A program made the translations under genes and the position numbers. The notes beneath the pieces are model-generated. The model made no database searches, had not been told where the DNA came from, and saw nothing but the letters and a program-made list of their open reading frames with translations. Shown piece after piece: positions 50,795 to 60,742 of a DNA stretch of 64,000 bases. Source of the stretch: Macrostomum hystrix (taxonomy: Eukaryota > Platyhelminthes > Macrostomidae); assembly GCA_950097015.1 (NCBI GenBank), contig CATNEN010000001.1, positions 11,616,001 to 11,680,000 of the forward strand, written 5' to 3'. How positions within the stretch are numbered: position 1 is the first letter of the stretch; each line of letters opens with the position of its first letter.

Positions 50795-51370
50795 AAACTT
50801 ATGATTATTTTTCTAAAGACTCTCTTCTTGCATTTATTCCAATGAAAGCAATCCGGTAATGGGTTTTGTTTTATCTGTATTTCAAACTTGCTACTAGAGA
50901 ACCTCTCATACATTTTATCAAGTTTGTTTTGCGCGGATATCGCCGTAGCTCTGTTTCGTTCCGCGCTGCTTTTCATGCTCTACGCAGTTTTCATTTGAAA
51001 ATTCTTAATCCCCTAAAGCGCTAATCTCTGACGTATCAGTTTTTAAACTTTTGGATTATTGCCTGCTTAAAACTGCTTGTTGCACGCTGTAATTTCAGTC
51101 TGCCTCGCGTTACTTGTTTATGCAGTGCCGAAATAAAAATCTCGTTCATGAAAAATCTTTGCTGTTGTTGGTCTGATTTAAGTTCCTCTCCGGCCGACGC
51201 GCTCGGGGAAGACGGGCAGGTTAGAACCAAAAAAATTGTCTGGCATCGAGGGAAAAAGGGAAAGAAAAACTGGAGGTCTGCGCTGCATGGAAGAGAGGAA
51301 ACTTGCGCAGCAGTTGCTATCGGGAGAGGGATGAAAATTTGCCCGAAATTTCGGCTATCTAAGTCCAATG
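50795..51370 (+). other. Exonuclease 3' flank
   Basis: No further gene is visible. Parts match 38030-38600 in the duplicate. The last bases (CTAAGTCCAATG) abut the broken 5' side of the Merlin element. Confidence 0.5.
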
Positions 51371-52262
51371 CCCAGAAGCTCCGGCCATGCGACTGCAGCA
51401 CCGAGATGGAGCCCAGTTTGTCGATGGCTACGCCTGGTCATGCCCTACCTGCAGGACGCAGAGGGCCGTCACGAAAGGCAGTTTTTTTGAGGGCAGCCAC
51501 CTAACCCTGTGCGAACTAGTGGACTTCATCTACTGGTGGTCGTGCCGTACCCCGATCAACGACATCGGCCGCCAGTGTCGCATTTCCCGCCAGACCACCA
51601 CGGACTGGGCGAACTTTTGCCGTGACATATGCTGCCAGTACCTGCTCGACCATCCCATGCAGCTCGGTGGCCCTGGAAGCGAGGTGGAGGTGGATGAATC
51701 AAAGTTTTTCCATCGCAAGTACCATCAGGGTGCTTACCGCGAAGGCCATTGGGTGCTCGGGATGGTCGAGCGAGGCACCAACAAGGCCATGATGGTGCTT
51801 GTCCCAGACCGCTCTGCCGCAACACTGCTGCCAGTCATTCAGCAGTACGTCCTTCCAGGGACGCGCATCATAACGGACGGCTGGCTGGCCTACAATGGGC
51901 TACAGAATCACGTGTCAGTGAACCACCGTCTGCACTTTGTCGACCCTAACGACCCCACCGTGCACACCAACACCATTGAGGGATCGTGGGCACATGTCAA
52001 GGACAAATTCCGAAGGATGCATGGCACGAGTGATGCACTGTTCGAGACTCACCTGAATGAGTTCCTCTGGCGCCGCCTCTTCCCGGAGAAGACGTTCGGC
52101 AACTTCATGTACTGGGTTGCTCACTACTATTAATTGCTGACATGGGCCTACGTCCTTCTAACTACTCTCCTAACTCTACTCCAGTGTAACTGTAACTCTA
52201 ATTAGCGTGATTTTAACTTTTTATCGTCAAAATAATTTAACGCAGCAAAGTAGGACTTTGCC
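51371..52262 (+). mobile_element. Merlin-type DNA transposon, 5'-truncated
   Basis: The 3' end is GACTTTGCC (52254-52262), followed by TATTTCTC. The 5' terminal repeat and left duplication are missing: the host sequence CTAAGTCCAATG joins directly to the transposase zinc-finger region. The empty site at 38602-38609 confirms the right boundary. Confidence 0.82.
51387..52133 (+). CDS. Merlin/ISXO2-like DDE transposase
   Basis: The first ATG gives 248 residues. The open frame extends upstream only to 51363, within the broken end. The N-terminus keeps part of a zinc ribbon (WSCPTCRTQR ... GSFFEGSHL). It is followed by a helix-turn-helix-like region (INDIGRQCRISRQTTTDW). The DDE core is EVEVDESKF (Asp ~108), IITDGWLAYN (~167) and NTIEGSWAHVK (Glu ~201), with the family's ISXO2-like spacing. 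The C-terminus is WRRLFPEKTFGNFMYW. Catalytic residues appear present, but loss of the 5' terminal repeat would prevent mobilisation of this copy. The deleted copy at 44389 shows recent activity of the family. Confidence 0.88.
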   Translation: MRLQHRDGAQFVDGYAWSCPTCRTQRAVTKGSFFEGSHLTLCELVDFIYWWSCRTPINDIGRQCRISRQTTTDWANFCRDICCQYLLDHPMQLGGPGSEVEVDESKFFHRKYHQGAYREGHWVLGMVERGTNKAMMVLVPDRSAATLLPVIQQYVLPGTRIITDGWLAYNGLQNHVSVNHRLHFVDPNDPTVHTNTIEGSWAHVKDKFRRMHGTSDALFETHLNEFLWRRLFPEKTFGNFMYWVAHYY

Positions 52263-53883
52263 TATTTCTCCTATGAACCTACCATACATTTTTCGTATTT
52301 AAAAACACCCTCCGTATCCGATTTTTTTATACTACTAGCCTATCTCCAGCTATACGAACTATTTTAGCCAATAGCAATACAAACTGGCAAGGCCAAGATG
52401 GCAAAATGGCAAGTTTAAAAGAGACTTGTGGACACTTAAGTAACAAGAGCTATTTCTTATTGCGTCCTTTGCCTACTACTTGTAAGTAGAGAACTGTGGG
52501 TTTTTAACAGGTCAGTGTCAGCGTGAGTCTATTCTGAACATACTTTATTCGTTTGTTTGTTTTGCTTGTCAATTTCACAAAGATTATCGGAATATGCAAG
52601 TTGCACAAAGTTTGCAAGAGTTTAGCAAGCGCGGTGGCGCTACAGCTGCACCGAACGGATCCAGCGGCCGCCAAGGAAAGTGCCCAGCTGCAACCCAGTC
52701 TAAGTCCAGCAGTGCAGCCTTCGCTCTACCATAGATATATAAGAGGCTTATCAAGAATAGTATTCAGGAAATCCACACTTTAGACTGCGCAACTAACAAT
52801 TCATCACCGTATTACATAGAAAGACTAAGAGTTTTAACTTTTAAGTATTATTCTGGTTTTGGTCCAGTGCTAATGTCTCGAAGACACAAGCGTAGACTGG
52901 AATAAAAAAGCTTTGCCGCAATGTAGTTTACTGAGAACTCACCTTCCTTCTTATTGAAGTTAAGAAGCTTAAAATATAATTGTGGTGTGACGGGCGGTCT
53001 CTCGATTGCTAGCACAGAGACTGGGAGGGAAAGCGGGCCCGAAAACTGCCTCCGTGTCCCGCGTTTATACTGGCTCGGGATGGGGTTGGTATGGGTTGGT
53101 TTGGGTTGGGTTAGACGTGGGCAGGATGGGCAGGGCAGAGAGACAGGCCAGCAGAGCTAGAGAGGACAGAAAGGAATGGGTGGGCTTGCGCTTAAAAATG
53201 TAGCACGCACGGTTCACCCTGTGCCACGTGTCACACTCCGCTTGTTTTAGTCTGTCTGGGGTGGGGTGGTGGGGTGGGTGGCCGCCGGACAAACCCACCG
53301 GATTGTTTCCGGCGCAGCCACGGAGAGAGGGCTGGGGGGCTTGTCGTGCAATTAGGGCACTTAAAGGCAAAACTCCAAGGCAAATTGTAGACTGTAAAAA
53401 CTGCCTGACGATGAGAAAATTTCACTGACTCACGCACACGCACAGATAAACTGTACACACAGGAGACAGGAGACAGGGGGGGTGTGTATTTGCATGACTA
53501 ACATGACTCGCGTACACAGCGAGGCGCCCGTGGATCGATACGGCCCAGGAACGGGAGGAAGAAGTCCGGCGGGTGTTCGCTGGGTTAGGAAACAGCTGCC
53601 CCTGTGTTAGCAATACCCCAGCGTTTCTCCCTCTCTTTCCATTCTGCCTCTGCTGTGCGTGCTGCTTGAATTTGGAAGCGAGGGGCAGAGCTTCACTGCC
53701 GCCCGTCATGTGACTCCACAGAGAAACGTGGAGCTTTTATCTCTCTGTTGCTGCGGCAGAAGGTAACAGGAAGACAAAACCTTCGTGTTATGTTGCCTTA
53801 CTCCATTTTTTTACTGCTTGCCTGAGATGCTTGACCATCTGAGACCTTCAAATGAAATTTAGCTCCTGGGTAATGAATGCTTT
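52263..53883 (+). other. Noncoding segment
   Basis: No convincing gene. There is a GGGTTGG-rich stretch near 53080-53115 and a G-rich TGGGGTGGGGTGGTGGGG stretch near 53258. Short ORFs lack support. Confidence 0.4.
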
Positions 53884-54959
53884 GTCAGAGCAGTCAAATG
53901 GTGTCAGTGCAGTCAGGTGGGTGTCAGTGCAGTCAGGTAGTTGTCAGTGCAGTCAGGTGGGTGTCAGTGCAGTCAGGTGGGTGTCAGTGCAGTCAGGTGG
54001 GTGTCAGTGCAGTCAGGTGGGTGTCAGTGCAGTCAGGCGGGTGTCAGTGCAGTCAGGTGGGTGTCAGTGCAGTCAGGTGGGTGTCAGTGCAGTCAGGTGG
54101 GGGCCATTGCAGTCAGGTAGGTGTCAGTGCAGTCAGGTAAGTGTCAGTGCAGTCAGGCGGGTGTCAGTGCAGTCATGTGGGTATCAGTGCAGTCACGTGG
54201 TTGTCAGTGCAGTCAGGTGGGTGTCAGAGCAGTCATGTGGGTGTCAGTGCAGTCAGGCGGGTGTCAGTGCAGTCATGTGGGTATCAGTGCAGTCACGTGG
54301 TTGTCAGTGCAGTCAGTGGGTGTCAGTGCAGTCAGGTAAGTGTCAGTGCAGTCAGGCGGGTGTCAGTGCAGTCATGTGGGTATCAGTGCAGTCACGTGGT
54401 TGTCAGTGCAGTCAGGTGGGTGTCAGAGCAGTCATGTGGGTGTCAGTGCAGTCAGGCGGGTGTCAGTGCAGTCTGGTGGGTGTCAGTGCAGTCAGGTGGG
54501 TGTCAGTGCAGTCAGGCGGGTGTCAGTGCAGTCAGGTTGGTGTCAGTGCAGTCAGGTGGGTGTCAGTGCAGTCAGCGGGTGTCAGTGCAGTCAGCGGGTG
54601 TCAGTGAAGTCAGGCGGGTGTCAGTGCAGTCAGCGGGTGTCAGTGCAGTCAGGTGGGTGTCAGTGCAGTCAGGTGGGTGTCAGTGCAGTCAGGTGGGTGT
54701 CAGTGCAGTCAGGCGGGTGTCAGTGCAGTCAGGTGTGTGTCAGTGCAGTCAGCGGGTGTCAGTGCAGTCAGGTGGGTGTCAGTGCAGTCAGATGGGTATC
54801 AGTGCAGTCACGTGGTTGTCAGTGCAGTCAGGTGGGTGTCAGTGCAGTCAGGTGGGTGTCAGTGCAGTCAGGTGGGTGTCAGTGCAGTCAGGTGGGTATC
54901 AGTGCAGTCAGGTGGTGTCAGTGCAGTCATGTGGGTGTCAGTGCAGTCAGGTGGGTGTC

Positions 54960-55005
<46 letters not shown>

Positions 55006-55506
55006 TCAGTGAGTGCAGTCAGGGGGGTATCAGTGCAGTCAGGTGGTGTCAGTGCAGTCAGGTGGTGTCAGTGCAGTCAGGTGGTGTCAGTGCAGTCAGG
55101 TGGGTGTCAGTGCAGTCAGGTAAGTGTCAGTGAATTAAGGTGGAGTATCAGTGCAGTCAGGCGGGTGTCAGTGCAGTCAGGTGGGGGCCATTGCAGTCAG
55201 GTGGGGCCAGTGCAGTCAGGTGGGTGTCAGTGCAGTCAGGCGGGTGTCAGTGCAGTCAGGTGTGTGTCAGTGCAGTCAGCGGGTGTCAGTGCAGTCAGGT
55301 GGGTGTCAGTGCAGTCAGATGGGTATCAGTGCAGTCACGTGGTTGTCAGTGCAGTCAGGTGGGTGTCAGTGCAGTCAGGTGGGTGTCAGTGCAGTCAGGT
55401 GGGTGTCAGTGCAGTCAGGTGGGTATCAGTGCAGTCAGGTGGTGTCAGTGCAGTCATGTGGGTGTCAGTGCAGTCAAGTTGGTGTCAGTACAGTCAGGTG
55501 GGTGTC

Positions 55507-55544
<38 letters not shown>

Positions 55545-55957
55545 TCAGTGAGTGCAGTCAGGGGGGTATCAGTGCAGTCAGGTGGTGTCAGTGCAGTCAG
55601 GTGGTGTCAGTGCAGTCAGGTGGTGTCAGTGCAGTCAGGTGGGTGTCAGTGCAGTCAGGTAAGTGTCAGTGAATTAAGGTGGAGTATCAGTGCAGTCAGG
55701 CGGGTGTCAGTGCAGTCAGGTGGGTGTCAGTGCAGTCAGGTGGGTGTCAGTGCAGTCAGGCGTGTGTCAGTGCAGTCAGGTGGGTGTCAGTGCAGTCAGG
55801 TGGGTGTCAGTGCAGTCAGGCGTGTGTCAGTGCAGTCAGGTGGGTTTCAGTGCAGTCAGGTGGGGGCCATTGCAGTCAGGTGGGGCCAGTGCAGTCAGGT
55901 GGGTGTCAGTGCAGTCAGGTGGGTGTCAGTGCAGTCATATGGATGTCAATCATTTTG
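53884..55957 (+). repeat. ~20-bp minisatellite with higher-order structure and GATA tracts
   Basis: The unit GTGTCAGTGCAGTCAGGTGG repeats roughly 100 times with 19- and 20-base variants. (GATA)n runs at about 54960-55005 and 55507-55544 are each followed by the same variant order. This gives a ~540-bp higher-order repeat, and 54690-54960 parallels 55215-55507. Long ORFs through it are by-products. Confidence 0.9.
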
Positions 55958-57030
55958 ATGCCAGTGGTTGAACGTATGCTACCACCCATGACGGGCGTGC
56001 AGGGTTGCTCCTATGCTAATGCTTATAAAGTTTATGGAAATTGCAGGAGAAAGTATCGATTATTTCTCCAACTAGAGTCATTTATTGTATTTTAGGATAT
56101 CATTAGTGTTGCAGCCCCATTTTGTGCCTAATTTTTTGCATGTTCTACTTACAGTAGTTTGCACGGGCACTGATCTGGAAATAAATTATTTTAGAAGAAT
56201 TCGCAATTGCGTTAGTGAAATTGAAAGAAGTACAGGAATATTGAAGAGTGAATGGGACATGTAAGTAGGCAGAATCAAATGACAGACACAGGGTTTGAGG
56301 ACTCCCTACTATCTCCATACTCTTCTCTCGGGTACTCAACAGCTAAGTGCTCATTGGCCCAACATCGATAGGATTAATTAGACAGGTATAAACATTCCTG
56401 AACGTCTACCTGAACGTCTAAACAATGAATACAAGCAGTGGAAGCTTCTTAGCAACCTGTTATCTAACTTCTGTCAAGGAGTAAGGCGTTTTTCTTTGAG
56501 AGTCTCGCAAAACAGAAAGGTCACTGCGGAAAAAATCATTGGCCATTAGCTGCACACAATGCATGCAGTTCTACAATCAACAGCATGGCCATGCAGCAGC
56601 ACAAGCGATTCCCGCTGCTGTCAGTGCGCCCGTTGAAAGCGATCGAGATGTGCACGAATAAACTGAAGTGATCGAATTCTTCGCGAGGGCTTCCGCAAAA
56701 TGAATGAGGCTAAGTCATTTCAGTTCAGTTCAGTTAGTAAGTCACACCAGCTAACGCATGATAGTGTTTACAATATTTGCTTGTATTCTGTAGGCAATCA
56801 GCACTTCGGAGCAGTTTTTCTCGGTGTCTTTACTTATTTGCCTGAGCAGAGGCCCATTGGCTACATGCTAGATGCCTCGAATGATCTGCCCTTTGTCTAG
56901 CTGCTGAGGAGACAGACACGGGGGGGGAAGATTATACTTCGCAACCGCGGGAAGGCTTGGTGACTGGCCTAATTTATACTGGGACATTGTCGTCGATTTG
57001 ACCTATGCGGACTTTATTCCTAGAGTACAG
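55958..57030 (+). other. Noncoding segment
   Basis: No gene recognised. The only notable ORF (56700-56900) has no family resemblance. Confidence 0.4.
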
Positions 57031-57350
57031 GGGTTGTAGCCTAGTGGTTAGGGTGTCGGAGTTACGACTTAAAAGTCGGGGGTTCGATTCTCGACCCCAC
57101 TGGAACCATTTGTAGCCTTAGCCGGACCCTTACTCTGCATTGCTTTAGTTCACTCCGATGTTAAATTGGTACCAGCATCAGCTGGGGTAGAGGGTGCGCG
57201 TGTGGCGTCCCCCCAGTCCATGGACTGAACAGCTAGCTGTACGCAGCTTTCAGATGCGCCGCGCAATAGCTGCGACTGTGCTGTTGGCTGCACATCTGGC
57301 CCAATTGGGGCAGGTGGAATAAACGAAAACAAAAACAACAACAATAACAT
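57031..57350 (+). mobile_element. tRNA-derived SINE (+ strand)
   Basis: The head has a pol III A box (TAGCCTAGTGG, 57037-57047) and B box (GGTTCGATTCT, 57081-57091). The body carries CTGCATTGCTTTAGTTCA and GTCCATGGACTGAACAGC, and the tail is A-rich (AACAAAAACAACAACAATAA). The body matches 59418-59729 in inverted orientation. Confidence 0.75.
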
Positions 57351-59417
57351 GTTATACAGTGATGATAGTGCACTAAATCATTATAAAACGACTTGAGAAA
57401 AAATGTTGCAAATCGATATCCCATATCAGATCAGAATCTCGCTTTTTTGAAGTATATTTTTGTCCAAATTCATTGAATAATATTTATAGCCTCGAATTTT
57501 TGGTGACGTCCAGTGCATGAAATACAGAGTATTTTTTGATGAAGCAGCTATAGTTGGAATGTTTTTAAAAATATCTAAGGAACGCATTTAATATTTTACA
57601 TTTATTCATTTTTCATATTTAAAATTTCACATTTTTAGCAAATAACCATAGCTCGTACTGTGATATGCAACTGTGTGGCACATAATGTACATAATGTACA
57701 TAATGTACTGTGATATACACAGAATAATCGTTTCTCCTGCATTCTCTAAATATATCACACCTATTTGTTATGACACAAGCAAGCGGCGAAAAAGGAGGCA
57801 AAATGAACTGCGCGGGGAAACTTGACAAAATGCAACGAACCAGAATTTCTCGATAAAAAGGCCCCAACACTACTTGTTACATTTGAACGGTATTTTTTTT
57901 ATTGAGCATACTTAAACAAAGGTCAGCTACAGCATAAGCTTAAATTAAATAAATGTAGCGAATTGGCCAAATGATAACAAAATAAAATAAAAATATGAAA
58001 AAGAGACAACTTTTCTGCATTGAAAGATAAACGCAAGAATGCCCGTCAAAAAGACTATAATTTAAAACTGACAGCCGATGATGAAACTCGCGTTAGACAA
58101 GGGAGGTGGTGGTACTCTAATGCAAAGATGCCATAGCCCCATAGGAATTTACTTTTACTTACTACTTTTTACTTACTTTTTGGCATCAGTGTCACGTACG
58201 CTTCGACTTCTTGGCAAAAATGACATCAGAGAATAAATTTAAATCGAAATAGTGATGCCGTTCTTCTTTGTAATATCATAATATGTTTTAGGCAAGCTTT
58301 GCCTTTCTAAGAATCTAATGAATATACTACTGTGTGCTGCAGTTGCTGCCGCTGCTGGCTTAGACATAAGACAACTGACATGATACATTTATTATGCTTA
58401 CCTTAGCCGAACTATGAGATTTATGTCTATGACGCTGCACACTTTTTAGCATATTTTTGTCCAATGTGTATATGCAGTCGACTAACAAAATATAATAATA
58501 TATTGAGATATGTTCATGTAATCCACCTAAACTGAGAATACTTTACTCTATAGTTTGTTTGATTTGTATTTACAAGATTTAAAGAACAATTTGTAGATAA
58601 ATTTGACTGTATTTGCATGCACTGTTAAAAATGGATCAACCTGTTTGGTTTTGACTTTTGTGATTCTATAAATATATTACACTAAGCATGTATACATAGT
58701 AGGCCTAAATACCTTGGAGTCTTGGCTTTTAGTAATAAAATATACTAAGAAACTAGACCTACTATAAAAATAATAGTTAGACTTATTAAAAATGCATATA
58801 TAAGCTATTTAAATTGGTGCACTCCATTATCTTATTTATAGTTTTTACAATCAATAATATTTTATTATATTAAGTGATACAATGCTCTGTTTATAATTTA
58901 TTTGGCAATCATTTGGCACAATTATTGGTTTTAACTGAAATCAGTTAAAAACCAACTAGGCCTAGCCATGCAAATGTCATCATGTAATAAGACATGTAGA
59001 GCATGTTGCTAGAGCCTAGAGGTAATAAAGCAAGACAAGCTAAATCAGCAAGATTAAAATAGTTATAATTCATTCATAGGCTTTAGCTATTGACTAGCTA
59101 CCTTTTGTGCACTTGCACAATCAATTTAATAGGCCTTGTCAGTGCAACTGTGACTGAGCATTGTATACATTATAAAAGTTATGTAAAATGGTTCTCAAGT
59201 ATTTAATACCTTTAGCAATGATTTTCAGCTAATAAAAATGTGTGTATAACAATTTGTGCCCATTTGACATGTCTTAGTGAAGAAGCAAACAACTTGCTTG
59301 AGCCAGATGGGAGTTAGTTGATTGCAAAAAAGCAATCAAACAAGATATTTGTACATTTGGAGGCTTTGCATATAGTTATATATATATAATTATATATATG
59401 TATAAATAATAATAATA
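57351..59417 (+). other. AT-rich noncoding segment
   Basis: About 2 kb without a supported gene. Composition is low in GC, with a TA-rich run near 59380-59415. It could be intronic or intergenic. Confidence 0.45.
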
Positions 59418-59729
59418 ATTAATAATTGATTACACCTGCCCCAATCAGGTCAGATGTGTAGCAGACAGCACAGCCGCAGCTATTGTGCGGCACATCTGAA
59501 GGCTGCGTACGGCTGTTCAGTCGATGGACTGGGGGGATGCCACACCCACCTTCAATATTCCGAGCTAATGCTTGTACCCATTTAACAGCTGGGTGAACTG
59601 AAGCAATGCAGAGTTAAGTGTCTTGCTAAAGGACACAAATTGTTCCAGTGGAGATGGGAATTAAACCCCCGACCTTCAAGTCATGGACTTGTGAGTCCAA
59701 TGCCCTAACCACTAGGCTACAACCTCTCA
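59418..59729 (-). mobile_element. tRNA-derived SINE (minus strand)
   Basis: Read on the minus strand, a GTTGTAGCCTAGTGGTTAGG head with a degenerate B box (GGTTTAATTCC) is followed by a body. The body includes GTGTCCTTTAGCAAGACACTT, a core shared with several metazoan SINEs, and a GTCCATCGACTGAACAGC match to the copy at 57031. Confidence 0.75.
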
Positions 59730-59736
59730 TCTCTAA

Positions 59737-59775
<39 letters not shown>

Positions 59776-59790
59776 GAGGTTGTAAATAAA
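59719..59790. repeat. (TA)n microsatellite inside an inverted repeat
   Basis: CAACCTCT (59721-59728) and AGAGGTTG (59775-59782) flank a ~40-bp TA run, with further pairing of CTCTAAT and ATTAGAG outside. It makes a long potential hairpin or cruciform. Confidence 0.65.
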
Positions 59791-60328
59791 TAAATATAAA
59801 TTAGAGATTTAGTTTATATGATGCCTTGATGGTCAAAGCTATATTTGCTAGCTCCAATCTATTAACCCCATTGGATTAAATCTAAAAATGTGTGGCCAAC
59901 TTGATTGGACACCCTGCTAATACTTGAATATCATAAGAAATATGCATTTTATGTAGAAATATCTGTTAAATTTCCTGAAAAGCCTAGGAAGCTGGCTGTA
60001 TACACTCCCAATTGCTCCAATTGGGATCTTTCTGTTCAAAAAGTTCTACAATATAAGTTACTTAGTGGCTATACTAGACTTCTTACAAAAATAATATACA
60101 TTCCAATGCTGTCTTAAAACCCTATCTAGTCAAGCATGTCCACATCAAAGGCAAAATTGCCTATGTTAACAGCTCCAGAATCTAGGGCAGATGGTGCCCG
60201 AGATTTTAGACAGTGGGTCAGCCATTGAGTAAAATGCAGAAGGTTCTGGGTGGTTGACCATTTTTCCAATTGTGGACTATGAAGACAATTTAGATCCTAA
60301 GATCTAAAAGGCAATTTTTAGTTCTTAC
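59791..60328 (+). other. AT-rich noncoding segment
   Basis: No supported gene. The 70-residue ORF at 59905 lacks any recognisable feature. Confidence 0.4.
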
Positions 60329-60472
60329 CTTGAGTCCAGTTGCAATAATGCAGTTGAGCACAATCTGCAGGTTTTCGAGCATGGCCTCGAAGGTCAGTGA
60401 GTGCACCATGATGCCGTCCATGTAGCCGATGTCAATTTGGGGCGTCTGTACTTGGGGAGTCTCATTGCTAGG
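60329..60472 (-). pseudogene. Fossil Gypsy-type RT fragment
   Basis: The minus strand encodes ~48 residues ending IGYMDGIMVHSLTFE..LENLQIVL......GLK. This matches the RT Y-x-D-D-I-V-(x)-S-x-T-x-E...L..L..V......GLK region with the catalytic second Asp replaced by Gly. The frame is followed by GTAAG on the minus strand, a splice-donor match, so use as an exon is possible but unproven. Confidence 0.5.
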
Positions 60473-60742
60473 ACTTAAAAATTGATCTAATGTTACTTAA
60501 TAATGCAAAAGACCATAAGTATGCACCTACATGTGGACGAAAGTGCCTGTGTACATGCACATTAAAACAATCTACATTCGGTCAACTAGTGCTTAATATG
60601 ATGCTTGATATTATCTTGCTTTATTTGCTCTCTGCAAATATAGATATCCATGTTACTATTATTTTGTCATTTTTGTCCATGACAAAGCACTAAATAAATA
60701 GTCACTATTTAAAACACTTTCAGTTGTTGCACCCAGTGCCAT
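60473..60742 (+). other. Upstream region of the candidate gene
   Basis: AT-rich, with no clear TATA or ORF beyond a short unsupported one. Confidence 0.35.

Noticed and set aside
53884-55957. Regular short repeats resembling a CRISPR array
   Set aside because: There are no unique spacers between repeats. Units are contiguous and the genome is eukaryotic.
53852-55971. Several overlapping ORFs of 87-277 codons rich in SVQSGGCQC-like repeats
   Set aside because: They are open in all three frames of one strand because the 20-bp satellite unit lacks stops. No independent coding evidence.
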